Positions 1 to 7,905 of a stretch of DNA of 64,000 nucleotides are shown here, piece after piece. The stretch covers positions 1,798,001 through 1,862,000 of the forward strand of contig NZ_CP094828.1 of the NCBI RefSeq assembly GCF_022865125.1. Reading direction: 5' to 3'. Every line of letters starts with the position of its first letter. Positions within the stretch are counted from its first letter, which is position 1. The translations under genes were made by a program, and so were the position numbers. The notes under the pieces are model-generated. The model had not been told where the DNA came from, ran no database searches, and saw nothing but the letters and a program-made list of their open reading frames with translations. The DNA comes from Acuticoccus sp. I52.16.1 (GTDB lineage Bacteria; Pseudomonadota; Alphaproteobacteria; Rhizobiales; Amorphaceae).

Positions 1-918
1 GTAGATGCCGCTCGGCGCGAACGCCACGGTCAGCACCAGGATGACGCCGAAGACGGCGAGATCGAGCCCCGGAATGTCGCCCGAGAACGCCTTGGTGACC
101 TCCGACAGGCCGTGCAGCACGACCGCGCCCAGGAGCGGCCCCAGCATGGTGCCGAGCCCGCCGACGATGGCGGCGAACAGCGCCTCGATGGAGATCCAGG
201 TGCCGTAGGCGACGTTGGCGTCGATGAAGAGATAATTCTGCGTGTAGAGGGCGCCCGCCGCCGCGGTGACGGCCGCCGACAGGACGATCGCGCCGAGTTT
301 CACGCGGAAGACGTCGACGCCGAGCGCCTGCGCGGCTTCCTCGTTTTCGCGCACCGCGACCAGGTGGGCGCCGAAGCGCGAGCGCTCCAGCCAGCGCGTG
401 ACGAGCAGGGCGACGAAGACGAAGCCCACCAGGATCAGCGCGAAGATGCGCCGGTCCTCGAACTGGAGGTTCGCCGCGCCGTAGTCGATCGGCACCAAGA
501 GCCCCGCCGCGCCGCCGGTGAAGGGAGCCGAGTTGGCGCAGATCCGCAGCACCTCGGCGAACGCCAGCGTCACCAGCGCGAAGTACGACCCCCGCAGGCC
601 CGAGCGGAACGACACCGCGCCGATGAACGCCCCCACCGCCGCGCCGACGAGAATGCCCGCGAGGAGCCCCACCCAGGCGTTGATGTCGAACGTGATCTGC
701 AGGATCGCCGTGGTGTAGGCGCCGGTGCCGAAGAAGGCGGCGTGTCCGAACGAGGTCTGCCCGCCGAATCCGCCGAGGATGTTCCACCCCTGCGCCGTCA
801 TCGTCACGATCAGCGTGAAGATGAGGAGGTTGAGGAGGCTGCCCGAGAGGCCGACGAACGGCAGCGCCGCCAGGATCGCCAGCGCCAGGAGGGCGGGGAG
901 GAAGTCGCGGGAGGTCAC
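1..918 (-). CDS. livM: Branched-chain amino-acid-type ABC permease, LivM family (partial)
   Basis: Second membrane permease of a LivFGHMK-type importer. The reading frame opens at GTG 918 and stays open to the window edge, so the C-terminus is missing and 306 codons are visible. The translation is strongly hydrophobic, with runs such as LLNLLIFTLIVTMTAQGWNI. It carries the LivM-typical GGQTSFGHAAFFGTGAYT segment and, about 170 residues later, ENEEAAQALGVDVFRVKLGA, which resembles the cytoplasmic coupling loop. The GTG start overlaps the livH stop by four bases (GTGA), which suggests translational coupling. The ATPases livG and livF are expected just beyond the left edge. The family transports amino acids, but also amides, urea and aromatic acids, so the substrate here is open. 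Confidence 0.9.
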   Translation of the reverse strand, partial: MTSRDFLPALLALAILAALPFVGLSGSLLNLLIFTLIVTMTAQGWNILGGFGGQTSFGHAAFFGTGAYTTAILQITFDINAWVGLLAGILVGAAVGAFIGAVSFRSGLRGSYFALVTLAFAEVLRICANSAPFTGGAAGLLVPIDYGAANLQFEDRRIFALILVGFVFVALLVTRWLERSRFGAHLVAVRENEEAAQALGVDVFRVKLGAIVLSAAVTAAAGALYTQNYLFIDANVAYGTWISIEALFAAIVGGLGTMLGPLLGAVVLHGLSEVTKAFSGDIPGLDLAVFGVILVLTVAFAPSGIY

Positions 919-1787
919 TGGCGCGCTCCGAAGAGGCCGGTCGGCTTGAAGAGCAGGACCAGGATGAAGATGAGGAAGATGCCGATCTGACCGAGGCTGT
1001 CGCCCAGGAAAAGGCTCGACGCGCTCTCCACGACGCCGATGAGCAATCCGCCGATCAGCGCCCCGGTGATCGACCCCATGCCGCCCAGCACCACCACGGT
1101 GAAGGCGACCAGCACGAACGCCGCGCCGGTGGTGGGGCTGACGTAGAAGGTCGGCATCAAGAGCCCCGCCGCCACCGCCAGACAGGCGCACCCGAGCCCG
1201 AAGGTGATGGCGTAGATGCGCGCCACGTCGATGCCGACGAGGCTGGCGCCGGTCTTCTCCTTGGCGACGGCGCGGATCGCCCGGCCGGTGGCGGTCTGGT
1301 TCAGCACCACCCAGAGGAGCGCCGCCGTCACGACGGCGACGCCCAGGCCGATCACCCGCGGATAGGACAGGAGCAGCGGCCCCGCCTCGATCACCTCGAA
1401 TGCATAGTCGGTGGAGATGGTGCGCGTGTCGGACCGGAAGACGGCGAGGAGCACGTTCTGGATGACGATCGACAGGCCGAGCGTCACGAGGAGGATGTTG
1501 TTGTCGGACCCGTGCGAGGCCGGGCCGATGATCGCGCGTTGCAGGCCGTAGCCCAGCGCGAACATCACCGGCGCGATGAGGAGGATCGACACGTACGGGT
1601 CGATCCCCAGCGTCTCGTTGACGATCCACACGCCGAACATCGCCACCGTCAGCAGCGCGCCGTGGGCGAAGTTGACGATATGCAGGACGCCGTAGATCAA
1701 CGTCAGGCCGAGGGCGACGAGCGCATAGACGGCCCCCAGCATGAGGCCGTTCAACAGCGCTTCGGCAATGATCAGCGGCGAATACAT
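915..1787 (-). CDS. livH: Branched-chain amino-acid-type ABC permease, LivH family
   Basis: First membrane permease of the importer, 290 aa, the usual length for LivH. About eight hydrophobic segments are visible. The family signature MLGAVYALVALGLTLIYGVL is near residue 20, with LLVTLGLSIVIQN near residue 100. A C-terminal stretch VVLGGMGSITGALIGG corresponds to the coupling region that contacts the ATPases. It lies 69 bases downstream of the binding-protein gene and overlaps livM, so the three form one transcription unit with the regulator gene upstream. Substrate specificity is set by the binding protein and cannot be read here. Confidence 0.93.
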   Translation of the reverse strand: MYSPLIIAEALLNGLMLGAVYALVALGLTLIYGVLHIVNFAHGALLTVAMFGVWIVNETLGIDPYVSILLIAPVMFALGYGLQRAIIGPASHGSDNNILLVTLGLSIVIQNVLLAVFRSDTRTISTDYAFEVIEAGPLLLSYPRVIGLGVAVVTAALLWVVLNQTATGRAIRAVAKEKTGASLVGIDVARIYAITFGLGCACLAVAAGLLMPTFYVSPTTGAAFVLVAFTVVVLGGMGSITGALIGGLLIGVVESASSLFLGDSLGQIGIFLIFILVLLFKPTGLFGARQ

Positions 1788-1856
1788 ACGCGCCCTTGGT
1801 CGGTGTCGGGGCCGGGGGTCGGGGCGGCGGGCCGGCGCACCGGCCCGCGCGCGGGC

Positions 1857-3083
1857 TTACTGGTTGACCGGGAAGACCGGCTCCGCCTGAGCATACTCCT
1901 GCGGGTAGATCACGTTGATCGCGCCGTCCTGGACCTGTGTGTTCAGCGGCAGCGCGCTGGTGTTCTGGCCGGTCTCGTCGAACTTCGTCATGCCGTACGG
2001 CATCACGCCGCTCTCGAACTCCTGGGTGCGCAGGGTCTCGATGATGGCGTCCTTGTCGGTCGACCCGGCCTTCTCCAGCGCCTGGGCGAAGACCTTCACC
2101 AGGGAGTAGTTCGTCGGCGTGTTGTAGGCGAGGAACTTGCCCTGCGCCTCGACGATCTCCTTCAGCTCCTGCGTCTTGGGCAGGTTCGGATCGCCCCAGT
2201 GGTTGCAGTCCATCACGCCCTCGGCCGCCTCCGGGAACTCGTCGACGAAGCGGTAGGACGAGGCGGCGCCGCCGAACACGGCATAGACGCCCATCGGCCG
2301 CACGCGCTGCTGCTGCAACGTCCGCGCGAAGAGTACGAACTCGTTGTAGTAGTGCGACGGGATGATGAGGTCGGGTTGCAGCGAGCGCAGGCGCAGGACG
2401 ACGTTGGACATGTCGCGCGCCGGGGTCGGGTGCGAGAGCGTCGCGACGATCTCGAAGCCGAGGTCCGGCAGGCGCTTCTCCATCAGCCCGGCGAGGCCGG
2501 AGCCGAACAGGCCGTCCTCGTGGACGAGGGCGACGGTCTTGGCCGGGTTGCCGGCGTCGCTGTTCAGCTTCTCCAGGTTGGCGAGGGCGACCTCGGTCGC
2601 CATCGTGAAGCTGGGGCCGAAGCGGAAGGTGTTGGCGAGGCCGCGCTCGGTGATCGTATCGGAGACCGCGGTGTCGACGATATAGGGCAGGTTGTAGCGC
2701 GAGGCGGCCTGCGTGGCGGTCAGCGAGATGCCCGAGGCGAAGCCGCCGAGCACGCCCGCGACGCCCGCCTCGTTGAGGTCCTCGACCGCCTGCGCGCCCG
2801 CCTCGGCGTTGGAGCGCGAGTCGCCGATGATCAGCTCGATCGGCGCGCCGCCCATCGACTGGATGCCGCCCGCCTCGTTGATCTCCTTGACGGCTTGCTC
2901 GGCGCCGATGCGCGCCAGGTCGCCGTCGAGGGCGAAGAAGCCGGAAATCGGCTGGCACAGGCCGACCTTGACCGGCGCGGGGCTCTGCGCCCGCAGGATG
3001 CCCGGCGCCGCCAGCACGGCCGCCGCGGCGACGCCGCCCTTCAGCACGGTTCGGCGCGTCGTGTCGTTGAATCGTTTGGTCAT
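1857..3083 (-). CDS. Tat-exported substrate-binding protein of the Liv-type ABC transporter (Peripla_BP_6)
   Basis: Periplasmic solute-binding protein of 408 aa. The N-terminus has a twin-arginine signal (TTRRTVLKGG, then a hydrophobic run and a probable cleavage after ILRAQ), so export is probably through Tat. The mature part begins with VKVGLCQPISGFFALDGDLA, the typical type I periplasmic fold opening for LivK/AmiC/urea-binding relatives. Residues such as GDSRSNAEAGAQAVEDL and the later LVHEDGLFGSGLA match the family pattern. It is the first gene of the uptake unit and follows the GntR regulator by 13 bases. Many proteins of this branch bind amides, short acids or aromatics rather than leucine, which fits the catabolic genes across the divergent promoter. 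Confidence 0.9.
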   Translation of the reverse strand: MTKRFNDTTRRTVLKGGVAAAAVLAAPGILRAQSPAPVKVGLCQPISGFFALDGDLARIGAEQAVKEINEAGGIQSMGGAPIELIIGDSRSNAEAGAQAVEDLNEAGVAGVLGGFASGISLTATQAASRYNLPYIVDTAVSDTITERGLANTFRFGPSFTMATEVALANLEKLNSDAGNPAKTVALVHEDGLFGSGLAGLMEKRLPDLGFEIVATLSHPTPARDMSNVVLRLRSLQPDLIIPSHYYNEFVLFARTLQQQRVRPMGVYAVFGGAASSYRFVDEFPEAAEGVMDCNHWGDPNLPKTQELKEIVEAQGKFLAYNTPTNYSLVKVFAQALEKAGSTDKDAIIETLRTQEFESGVMPYGMTKFDETGQNTSALPLNTQVQDGAINVIYPQEYAQAEPVFPVNQ

Positions 3084-3096
3084 GCTCTCCCCTCTC

Positions 3097-3900
3097 TTAT
3101 CGCTCCGGTTCTGCCGGCAGGCTCGCCGCCGGGACGGACGTGGCGGGGCTCCAGCGACTGTCGCCGTCCCCTCTCGTTCGAACGAGATCCATGTGCAGGC
3201 TGTACCGGTCCGGCCGGTAGAGCGCGTGCAGGTGTTCCAGGCCCTCGCCGTCGGGGCCGTAGACGACGCGCGTCAGCGAGATCAGCGGCGCGCCGACGGT
3301 GAGGTCCAGCGCGTCCGCCACGTCGGGGCTGGCGAGCGCGGCACTGATGTCCTGGCAGGCGTGCTCGGCGCGGAAGCCGGACCGCTCGATCAGCCGCAGC
3401 AGGGGCACCGTCGCCAGCTCGTCGCGCGAGTAGTTGCGGCCGATGCGCTCCGGCACCGAAGCGGTGAGGTAGGAGAAGGGCTCGCCGTCCACATGGCGGA
3501 CGCGGACCGAAACCTGGACGCGCTCGTCGGCCTCCATCCGCAACGCATCGCGGATGCGCTGGGGCGGCATCTGGTAGCCGAACGTCAGCAGGCGCACGTC
3601 GGTCGTGCGGCCCATCTCGCGCAGGTGCGAGAACACGTTGGCGACGTCGGCGACGATGGTCTGCACCTTCGCCTCGTCCTTGCGCACGAAGGTGCCCGAG
3701 CCGGGTCGCTTGTCGATCAGCTCCTCGGCGGCCAGCCGATCGAGCGCACGGCGGATGGTGACGCGGGAGACGCTGTAGGCGTCGGCGAGTGCGGGCTCGG
3801 CGGGCAGGCGCGTGCCGGCGGGGAGTTGCCCTCCGGCGATCTGGTCCCGCAGGAGCAGGTACACGCGCTGGGTCTTCAACGGATCCGTCGCCTCGCGCAC
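3097..3900 (-). CDS. GntR/HutC-family transcriptional regulator (UTRA domain)
   Basis: A 267-aa one-component regulator. Residues 1-75 form the winged helix, with AGTRLPAEPALADAYSVSRV and TIRRALDRLAAEELIDKRPGSGTFV, the HutC-branch signature. Residues ~100-245 form a UTRA ligand-binding domain (RVRHVDGEPFSYLTASVPE, then LTRVVYGPDGEGLEHLHALYRPDRY). The GTG start at 3900 is preferred because no in-frame ATG lies upstream before the divergent promoter region. The gene heads the binding-protein/livH/livM unit and faces the oxidoreductase genes at 4047. A palindrome lies 17 bases upstream of the start, on the start side of the predicted -10, consistent with autorepression. The inducer is probably the transported compound or a metabolite of it. 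Confidence 0.92.
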   Translation of the reverse strand: MREATDPLKTQRVYLLLRDQIAGGQLPAGTRLPAEPALADAYSVSRVTIRRALDRLAAEELIDKRPGSGTFVRKDEAKVQTIVADVANVFSHLREMGRTTDVRLLTFGYQMPPQRIRDALRMEADERVQVSVRVRHVDGEPFSYLTASVPERIGRNYSRDELATVPLLRLIERSGFRAEHACQDISAALASPDVADALDLTVGAPLISLTRVVYGPDGEGLEHLHALYRPDRYSLHMDLVRTRGDGDSRWSPATSVPAASLPAEPER

Positions 3901-3916
3901 GCCCGAAACCTCATCG

Positions 3917-3932
3917 GTATCAACTTTGATAC
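3917..3932. promoter_or_regulatory. Palindromic operator candidate for the GntR regulator
   Basis: A perfect inverted repeat, GTATCAA-CT-TTGATAC, with 7-base arms. The GT...AC ends are common in GntR-family operators. It sits between the start of the regulator gene and its predicted -10. A second, overlapping dyad (ATACA-N5-TGTAT, 3929-3943) extends the symmetry toward the divergent gene. Binding by the adjacent regulator is inferred. Confidence 0.6.
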
Positions 3933-3936
3933 AGCC

Positions 3937-3967
3937 ATTGTATGAAATGAGTGACAGGTGCCGTCAA
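3937..3967 (-). promoter_or_regulatory. Predicted sigma-70 promoter of the GntR-liv unit
   Basis: On the minus strand, TTGACG (complement of 3962-3967) and TACAAT (complement of 3937-3942) each match the consensus at five of six bases, with a rather long 19-base spacer. The palindrome at 3917-3932 begins four bases beyond the -10, where a bound repressor would block initiation. Prediction by eye only. Confidence 0.4.
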
Positions 3968-3979
3968 GCCGAATATGCT
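3951..3979 (+). promoter_or_regulatory. Predicted sigma-70 promoter of the oxidoreductase-epimerase unit
   Basis: GTGACA (3951-3956), a 17-base spacer and TATGCT (3974-3979) form a moderate promoter about 70 bases before the ATG at 4047. Nearby, CCATTGTATG (3935-3944) and CCATTGTGTG (3981-3990) are near-identical direct repeats flanking this promoter and could be further protein sites. Prediction by eye only. Confidence 0.4.
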
Positions 3980-4046
3980 GCCATTGTGTGCATGATCAAT
4001 CGCCGGGCACCGCACACCCCGCGACGCAAACATTCTGGCTGATCCC

Positions 4047-6020
4047 ATGGCACCGCCCCTCGGCCGCGTGCTCGACCCGCTCCGGGTCGGCAACCTGACC
4101 TTTCGCAACCGCATCTTCGTCCCCGCCCACACGACGAACTACGGCGAGAACCACCTGCCCAGCGACCGGCACCGCGCCTACCACCAGGCACGCGCCCGCG
4201 GCGGGGTCGGAGCGATCATCTTCGAATCGATCCGCGTCACGCCCAACTCGCTCGGCCGCCCGCAGGCCGTGCAGGGGTTCGACCCGTCCTGCATCGCCCC
4301 CTTCCGGCGGGTGACGGACGCGGTGAAGGCGGAAGGGGCGCGGATCCTAGGGCAGATCATCCACCTCGGCCGCCAGGTCGAAGGGGACTTCGAGCGCACG
4401 GTCTCCTGGGGCGCTTCGCCGATCCCGTGGTCCACCACCGCCCTGCCGCCCCGCCCGATGGACGAGGACGACATGGCCGAGGTCATCGACGGCCACGTGA
4501 AGACGGCGCGGAACATGGTGGAGGCCGGCTTCGAGGGGATCGAGTTGCAGATGGGCCATGGCCACCTGTTGCAGCAGTTCCTCTCCCCCCTCTCCAACCA
4601 GCGCGAGGATGCCTACGGCGGGACGATCGAGAACCGCCTGCGCTTCCCCGCCGCGGTGCTGGCGGCCGTGCGCGCCGCGGTGGGGCCGGACCTGTGCCTC
4701 GGCATCCGCGTCAGCGGCGACGAGTACGTGGACGGCGGCCTCGGCATCGACGACGTCGAGCGGATGGTGCCGGCGCTGGCGGCGGAGACGCGGGTGGACT
4801 TCGTCAACGTCTCCCATTCGGCCTACCACGCGAGCTACTCGCTGGCGACACAGATGGCCGACATGGCGCTCGATCCGGCGCCCTTCCGCATGCTGCCCGA
4901 ACGCATCCGCGCCGCCTTGCGCGCCGAAGGACACGCCATCCCGGTGTTCGCCGTCTGCCGCTTCTCCCGCCTCGCCGAAGCCGACGCGATGATCGCGGCC
5001 GGTCGCGCCGACGCGGTCGGCATGGCCCGCGCGCACCTCGCCGAGCCGGCGATCGTGAAGAAGACCGTCGCCGGCCGCGAGGACGAGATTCGCCCCTGCG
5101 TCGCCTGCGATCAGGGGTGCGCGGGAATGCTGGAAAAGAACCTGCCCATCCGCTGTCTGACCAACCCCGTCGCGGGGCTGGAGACCGTCTGGCCCGAGCC
5201 CGAGGACGCCCCCGCCGCCACGCCGCGTCGCGTGCTGGTGGTCGGCGGCGGGCCGGCTGGGCTGGAGGCGGCCCGCGTCGCCGCCGCGCGAGGCCACGAG
5301 GTGACGATGTGGGAGCGTGGCGACACGCTCGGCGGCCAGCTCGCCCAGGCCGCCGCGATGCCCAAGCGCGCCGAGTTCGCCGAGTTCCTGGCCTACGAGC
5401 GCGGCGCCCTCGCCCGACTTCAGGTGCCGATCGCCCACGGCGTCACGGCCGACGCCGACGCCATCGCCGCCTTCGCGGCGGACGTCGTGGTGCTCGCCAC
5501 CGGCTCCGACCCTGTGCGTCAGCCCCTCCCCGGCGGCGGCCGCACCGTCACCGTCGCGGAGGCCATCGGCGATCCCGCCGCGCTGGGCGATACCGTCGCC
5601 GTGGCCGACGTCACCGGCGAGTGGGCCGCCCTCGCCGCGGTCGAGCATCTGGCCGACCTCGGCAAGCGCGTGAGCGTGTTCGTGCCTATCGGCGCGTTCG
5701 CCTGGCGCACGACGATCTACTCCACGCTCGCCACCTCCAGGCGGCTGCGGGAGCGCAAGGTGAAGCTGATGCCGCTGCGCAAGGCGCTCGCCTGGGACGG
5801 CACCCGACTCGAGGTCGAAGACGTCTCCACCGGCGAGCGCGAGAGCCACGGCCCCTACTCGGCCCTGGTCTTCGCGCAGCACAACACCGCCGATCAATCA
5901 CTTTACAAAGCGCTTAAGCGACGTGGTATCGACGTACGGCAGGTGGGAGACAACGTCGCCCCGCGGACCGCCCTCGAGGCCGTCTACCACGGCCATATGA
6001 CCGCGCGGGAGATCGCATAG
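4047..6020 (+). CDS. Old-yellow-enzyme / FAD oxidoreductase with 4Fe-4S cluster (2,4-dienoyl-CoA reductase / amine dehydrogenase family)
   Basis: A 657-aa multidomain redox enzyme. Residues 1-345 form an FMN-binding TIM barrel of the old yellow enzyme type (PLRVGNLTFRNRIFVPAHTT, QIIHLGRQ, GHGHLLQQFLSPLSNQREDAYGG, ENRLRFP). Cysteines at 351, 354, 358 and 370 (CVACDQGC...C) are the 4Fe-4S ligands typical of FadH and trimethylamine dehydrogenase. Residues ~394-657 form the FAD/NAD(P) domain, with GGGPAGLEAA near 400. Relatives include dienoyl-CoA reductases, bile-acid enoate reductases, and dimethylamine or N-methylproline demethylases. Sequence reading does not separate reduction of an enoate from oxidative N-demethylation. 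It is transcribed divergently from the GntR-liv unit and abuts the next gene with no spacer, so it is probably induced with the transporter. The ATG has only a weak ribosome site. Confidence 0.9.
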   Translation: MAPPLGRVLDPLRVGNLTFRNRIFVPAHTTNYGENHLPSDRHRAYHQARARGGVGAIIFESIRVTPNSLGRPQAVQGFDPSCIAPFRRVTDAVKAEGARILGQIIHLGRQVEGDFERTVSWGASPIPWSTTALPPRPMDEDDMAEVIDGHVKTARNMVEAGFEGIELQMGHGHLLQQFLSPLSNQREDAYGGTIENRLRFPAAVLAAVRAAVGPDLCLGIRVSGDEYVDGGLGIDDVERMVPALAAETRVDFVNVSHSAYHASYSLATQMADMALDPAPFRMLPERIRAALRAEGHAIPVFAVCRFSRLAEADAMIAAGRADAVGMARAHLAEPAIVKKTVAGREDEIRPCVACDQGCAGMLEKNLPIRCLTNPVAGLETVWPEPEDAPAATPRRVLVVGGGPAGLEAARVAAARGHEVTMWERGDTLGGQLAQAAAMPKRAEFAEFLAYERGALARLQVPIAHGVTADADAIAAFAADVVVLATGSDPVRQPLPGGGRTVTVAEAIGDPAALGDTVAVADVTGEWAALAAVEHLADLGKRVSVFVPIGAFAWRTTIYSTLATSRRLRERKVKLMPLRKALAWDGTRLEVEDVSTGERESHGPYSALVFAQHNTADQSLYKALKRRGIDVRQVGDNVAPRTALEAVYHGHMTAREIA

Positions 6021-7049
6021 ATGACGATATTGGTGACCGGGGCCGGCGGCTTCGTCGGCCTCAACGTGGTGGAGCGCCTGCTCACCGACGGGCATACCGT
6101 CGTGGCGCTCGGCAACCGGCCGCTGCCGAGCATCGCGCGCGACCATTTTTCCGTGCTGCCCGGCCAGCTCCACCCCGTCACCGCCGACGTTCGCGACGCC
6201 GCGGCCCTGCGCGCCGCGATCGCCGATTTCGGCGTCACGCGCATCTTCCACGGCGCGGCGATCACCCTCGGCCCGGCCGGGACCATCGCCCCGCCGACCG
6301 ACGTGATCGACATCAACGTCGTCTCGATGGCGGTGCTGCTGGAACTTGCCCGCGAGTTCGGTATCGCCCGCTTCGTCTACCCCAGCTCGACCGCCGTCTA
6401 TGCCGGCTACGCCTTCGCCGCGGCACTCGTCACCGAGGACATGGCGCCGACCCCCAACGCCCTCTACGGCTACACCAAGCTCGCCTGCGAGCGGCTGGCG
6501 CTGGAAGCGGCGGCGCGGCATGGCCTGTCGATCGCGCTGGGGCGCATCACCGCCGCCTTCGGCCCCTGGGAGCACGACACCGGCGTGCGCGAGACGCTGA
6601 GCCCGCCCTACCAGCTCGCCCGCAAGGCGGTGGCGAGCGAACCGGTGGTGATCGCCGACCGCGGCTGGCGCGACTGGACCTCCAGCCGCGACGTCGCTCG
6701 CGTCTTCGCGCTGCTCTTGACGACCGACACGCTGGCGCACGACACCTACAATATCAGCCTGGGTGAGACGTGGAGCCCGGCGCGGCTGGCCGAAGCCCTC
6801 TCGATGCGCCTGCCGGTCGACTGGTCCATCGGCCCGCCCAACATCTCCTACAACGACGACCTGTCCCGCCGGCGCAGCGCGCTGAGCAACGCCCGCCTCG
6901 CCCGCGACTTCGGCTACCGTTTCATGACCCCGGACGAGGCGGCGGGCGACTACGCCGCCTGGGTCGCCGACTTCGGCGCCACTGGCTTCGCGGCGCTGGA
7001 GAACCCGCGCCGAGAGGCGGCGCCCGCGGGGGCTCAGGTGGCGCAGTAG
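6021..7049 (+). CDS. NAD(P)-dependent epimerase/dehydratase (extended SDR)
   Basis: A 342-aa extended short-chain dehydrogenase. The nucleotide-binding motif GAGGFVG is at residues 7-13, STAVYAGYA provides the catalytic-serine region, and Y149-x3-K153 (YGYTK) is the catalytic pair. The C-terminal half carries the substrate-domain pattern RDWTSSRDVARVFALLL followed by YNISLGETWSPARLAEAL, as in UDP-sugar epimerases and their catabolic relatives. The ATG begins on the base after the previous stop codon, so the two genes are almost certainly co-translated. The 3' end overlaps the convergent SDR gene by 16 bases. Relatives act on nucleotide sugars, uronates or hydroxy-acids. In this context a small catabolic intermediate is more likely than a cell-wall sugar. 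Confidence 0.87.
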   Translation: MTILVTGAGGFVGLNVVERLLTDGHTVVALGNRPLPSIARDHFSVLPGQLHPVTADVRDAAALRAAIADFGVTRIFHGAAITLGPAGTIAPPTDVIDINVVSMAVLLELAREFGIARFVYPSSTAVYAGYAFAAALVTEDMAPTPNALYGYTKLACERLALEAAARHGLSIALGRITAAFGPWEHDTGVRETLSPPYQLARKAVASEPVVIADRGWRDWTSSRDVARVFALLLTTDTLAHDTYNISLGETWSPARLAEALSMRLPVDWSIGPPNISYNDDLSRRRSALSNARLARDFGYRFMTPDEAAGDYAAWVADFGATGFAALENPRREAAPAGAQVAQ

Positions 7050-7774
7050 CCGCCATCGACCAGCATGTCGGAGCCGGTCATGAAGCTGGCGCCGTCGCTG
7101 GCGATGAAGAGCGCGGCCTCGGCGATCTCCTCCGGGCGACCGACGCGGCCGAGCGCGTGCTTGGGCCCCAGGGCCTCCTCGACGCCCGCCTCCCCGTTCA
7201 TCACCGTGGTCAGCCGGCTCGTCATCACCGCACCGGGCGAGAGGCTGACGGCGCGGATGCCGTCCTCGGCATGGTCCACCGCCAGGGTCCGGGTGAACGA
7301 GATGAGCCCGGCCTTGCTGGCCGAGTAGGGCGCGCGGCCCTTCGTCGTCACCGTGCCGAGCTGCGAGGCCACGTTGACGATCACTCCGCCGCCGCCCGCC
7401 GCCATGTGCGGGATCGCGCTCTGGCACATCAGAAACGCGCCGGTGAGGTTGATCTCCAGCGTCTGGCGCCAGGTCGCGGCGGTGATCTCGGTCACCTTGC
7501 CCACCAGCACCGGCCCGGCCGCGTTGTTGACGAGGATGTCGATCCGCCCGAACCGCTCCATGACCGCCGCCACCGCGCGCGCCACCGCCGCATCGTCGGT
7601 CACGTCGCATTCCATCACCATGCCGCCGCCGGGTGCGGCGGGCAGGCTGCGCGCCAGGTCGAGCGCGGCGACGCGAGCGCCGGCCTTGGTGTAGCGCGCC
7701 ACGATCGCCGCGCCGATGCCGCCGCTGGCGCCCGTCACGATCGCCACGCGCCCGTCGAGTGGGAGGTCGGCCAT
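7034..7774 (-). CDS. SDR-family NAD(P)-dependent oxidoreductase
   Basis: A classical short-chain dehydrogenase of 246 aa. TGASGGIGAAI near residue 15 binds the cofactor, followed by the NNAAG strand motif. VNVASQLGTVT supplies the serine region and YSASKAG the Tyr/Lys pair. The C-terminus GSDMLVDGGYCAT is typical. D38 in VAALDLARS after the second strand suggests NAD(H) preference. The start codon has a good ribosome site (AAAGGAA). It converges on the epimerase gene and diverges from the leuC-like gene. The substrate is unknown, and a hydroxy-acid or secondary alcohol intermediate of the same pathway is a reasonable guess. Confidence 0.9.
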   Translation of the reverse strand: MADLPLDGRVAIVTGASGGIGAAIVARYTKAGARVAALDLARSLPAAPGGGMVMECDVTDDAAVARAVAAVMERFGRIDILVNNAAGPVLVGKVTEITAATWRQTLEINLTGAFLMCQSAIPHMAAGGGGVIVNVASQLGTVTTKGRAPYSASKAGLISFTRTLAVDHAEDGIRAVSLSPGAVMTSRLTTVMNGEAGVEEALGPKHALGRVGRPEEIAEAALFIASDGASFMTGSDMLVDGGYCAT

Positions 7775-7840
7775 GAAGTCGGTTCCTTTCGCCCCGCGCG
7801 GACCGACTGGCCGGCCGCGCCATGCACCTTACGTTCGATG

Positions 7841-7860
7841 CTGTATGGTGTTTAATACAG
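7841..7860. promoter_or_regulatory. Inverted repeat in the SDR / leuC-like divergent promoter
   Basis: CTGTAT-N8-ATACAG has perfect 6-base arms and lies 46 bases before the leuC-like start, inside the 131-base divergent spacer. The spacer of the dyad is AT-rich (GGTGTTTA) and overlaps a possible -10. The TGTAT half resembles the outer dyad next to the GntR operator at 3929-3943, so the same regulator might act here. That link is inference. Confidence 0.45.
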
Positions 7861-7905
7861 GAGCGAGCGCGCCCCGGTGGGATCGCGCCCTGCGGAGGAA
7901 CCCTA

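Noticed and set aside
1512-3302. A 596-codon plus-strand frame opposite livH and the binding-protein gene
   Set aside because: Composition is antisense-like and it covers two clear genes.
7822-7905. Upstream extension of the leuC-like frame
   Set aside because: No ribosome site and it contains the promoter palindrome; ATG 7906 has GGAGGAA and begins the conserved protein.
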